Shown in pieces: positions 5,912 through 7,029 of a DNA stretch of 7,029 nt. Each line of letters opens with the position of its first letter. Positions within the stretch are counted from its first letter, which is position 1. Where the stretch lies: assembly GCA_002401045.1 (NCBI GenBank), contig NVSA01000078.1:2721-9749 (forward strand). The letters run 5' to 3'. Source of the stretch: Paracoccaceae bacterium (GTDB lineage Bacteria > Pseudomonadota > Alphaproteobacteria > Rhodobacterales > Rhodobacteraceae). The position numbers and the translations under genes were made by a program. The notes below the pieces were generated by a model that was given only the letters and a program-made list of their open reading frames with translations, was not told the origin of the DNA and did not search any database.

Positions 5912-7000
5912 ATGGCATACCAAACAAAATCCCGCGATCCTTTGCTAGAAGAACATATGCAAGCCGCTATTCGTAAACGTGGTTCCGAATTAATCGGCAT
6001 GGCGTTAATCGGTATAGCCCTGCTGTTTGGGATGATCCTGTGGAGTTACTCTGCCGACGATCCAAACCATTTTAGCGTAACATCTGAACCTGCGAAAAAC
6101 ATGTTGGGTGATTTTGGCGCGGCAATTTCTGGTGCACTTATTTTTACGATTGGTAAAGCCGCTTGGGTTATTCCAATGTTTTGCCTCGCTTGGGGTGTCC
6201 GTTTCGTTCTACACATAGGGGAAACACGCGCTCTGACCCGTGCAATTTTCTCCCCTATTTTTGGTGCTTTCGCCGCCATTTTATTTGCGGCTCATATCCC
6301 GCCAATCGACTGGACACACAGCTTTGGCTTAGGCGGCCTATTTGGCGATATGGCCTTTGGCCTATTGGTTGACATCAACCCGCTTGGCATGGGCTTTGGC
6401 ATTGCTATTTTAACGCTCATTTTAGGCGCGATTACGGCCACTTTCGGCCTATATGTTATGGGTTTCACAGGGCCAGAACTACGTACAATTAATCGTTTTT
6501 CTTGGGTCGCAATTATTCTGTCTTATGCAAGTCTGGTACATGCTTTCGCGCGTATCATGGCAGCGTTTCAAGAAAGACAGCAAGCACGCGCCGCTATGGC
6601 GCCCGCCCAACCCCAAACAACATTTGCACCAACGCAACCCATTGTTGCACGGGCTGAACCATTTGTTGGAACAACACCAACCAACACACAAGCACCTATT
6701 GCAGCGGCACCATCTGCCAAAAAGCTATCATTTCCATCACTTCCAAGTTTTGGGCTAAACAGAGCAGTCGCTCCAGAAGCTGTAGCTTATACAGACCCGG
6801 CACCGCAAACTGACCCCCAAGATCGTGTTAAATTACGCATCAGCGAAGCCGTTCAGAAAAAAATCCTCAGCACCGCCGCAGAGGAAGAAAATTTTGAAGT
6901 GATCGAGCGCGCTGAGCCCATTCTATCGCGCACCCCAACCGCTACTCCAGTAACAAGCGCGCCTTTAGCACCCGTCGAAGAACTTGATCTTGATGATTAA
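5912..7000 (+). CDS. ftsK: FtsK N-terminal membrane domain and partial linker; reading frame stops before the motor domain
   Basis: FtsK is a septum-anchored DNA translocase that couples division to chromosome dimer resolution. Seen: a short cytoplasmic start (MAYQTKSRDPLLEEHM), then hydrophobic segments at about 27-46, 75-101, 111-128, 160-186 and 198-217, matching the multi-pass FtsK N-terminal domain. From about 220 a Pro/Ala/Thr-rich, low-complexity linker follows (AMAPAQPQTTFAPTQPIVAR and onward), becoming acidic at the end (EELDLDD). The frame stops with TAA at 6998-7000 after 362 residues. Full alphaproteobacterial FtsK is roughly 800-1000 residues, with Walker A/B ATPase and gamma domains. 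None of these is present here, and only 29 nt of window remain. Either the gene is genuinely split, or it carries a frameshift or nonsense change (real or a sequencing error). In the +1 phase the sequence is open from 6969 to the edge. The strong RBS and membrane domain are intact. Confidence 0.87.
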   Translation: MAYQTKSRDPLLEEHMQAAIRKRGSELIGMALIGIALLFGMILWSYSADDPNHFSVTSEPAKNMLGDFGAAISGALIFTIGKAAWVIPMFCLAWGVRFVLHIGETRALTRAIFSPIFGAFAAILFAAHIPPIDWTHSFGLGGLFGDMAFGLLVDINPLGMGFGIAILTLILGAITATFGLYVMGFTGPELRTINRFSWVAIILSYASLVHAFARIMAAFQERQQARAAMAPAQPQTTFAPTQPIVARAEPFVGTTPTNTQAPIAAAPSAKKLSFPSLPSFGLNRAVAPEAVAYTDPAPQTDPQDRVKLRISEAVQKKILSTAAEEENFEVIERAEPILSRTPTATPVTSAPLAPVEELDLDD

Positions 7001-7029
7001 ACGCGTAGGGGACTGGACTGGCAAGCTCA
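6993..7029 (+). other. Possible start of an overlapping reading frame (separate FtsK motor gene, new gene or frameshifted continuation)
   Basis: ATG at 6993 lies inside the last codons of the ftsK frame, in the +1 phase (ATGATTAA overlap). It reads MIKRVGDWTGKL to the window edge. No clear Shine-Dalgarno precedes it (only GAAGAA about 10 nt upstream), so any translation would rely on coupling. The 12 residues are too few to assign to a family. This phase is open upstream only to the TAG at 6966-6968. Confidence 0.22.

Noticed and set aside
6453..6758. 101-codon frame overlapping ftsK in another + phase
   Set aside because: Its His/Gln/Pro-rich composition comes from reading the Pro/Ala/Thr-rich FtsK linker out of phase. 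There is no RBS or domain.
1..7029. Search for a mobile element, phage defence system, CRISPR array, toxin-antitoxin pair or RNA gene
   Set aside because: All sizeable frames that survive scrutiny are recognisable core genes. No direct-repeat arrays, transposase motifs, tRNA-like cloverleafs or small gene pairs are visible by eye.

Overview
The window looks like a core chromosomal segment of an alphaproteobacterium, most likely a member of the Rhodobacterales with a fairly modest GC content (by eye a little under 50%). This rests on the proteins: a CenR-like OmpR-family regulator, a thioredoxin-TPR (CnoX/YbbN) protein followed by a LON-domain protein and a Trm112-like protein, a UbiH/COQ6-family hydroxylase, a DapC-type aminotransferase and an FtsK membrane domain. 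The placement is inferred from family knowledge. No database search was possible.

Left part (1-3262, + strand): the 3' part of a response regulator runs in from the left edge and ends at a strong intrinsic terminator (579-610). A candidate sigma-70 promoter (612-640) then starts a probable operon: xth (exonuclease III, 667-1455), a CnoX-like thioredoxin-TPR protein (1518-2420), a stand-alone LON substrate-binding-domain protein (2424-3083) and a 60-residue Trm112-like protein (3080-3262). The last three are tightly packed, with a 3-nt gap and then a 4-nt ATGA overlap. The theme is DNA repair plus protein quality control.

Middle part (3264-4719): a UbiH/UbiF/COQ6-type FAD monooxygenase of ubiquinone synthesis lies on the minus strand. 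Its stop codon is one base from that of the Trm112-like gene, so the two units converge with no intergenic terminator. Upstream of it is a 235-bp divergent intergenic region, the only sizeable regulatory region in the window. It carries candidate promoters for both directions and several short palindromes.

Right part (4720-7029, + strand): a DapC-like aminotransferase (lysine/peptidoglycan precursor pathway) is followed after 13 nt by an ftsK reading frame with an excellent Shine-Dalgarno. That frame encodes only the multi-pass membrane domain and the start of the Pro/Ala-rich linker. It stops at 7000, before any motor domain. An overlapping frame in another phase is open from 6969 to the window edge. 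This early stop is the one clear anomaly.

I found no RNA genes, insertion sequences, CRISPR arrays or sign of horizontal transfer, and no convincing undescribed system. Most of the window is ordinary core genome.
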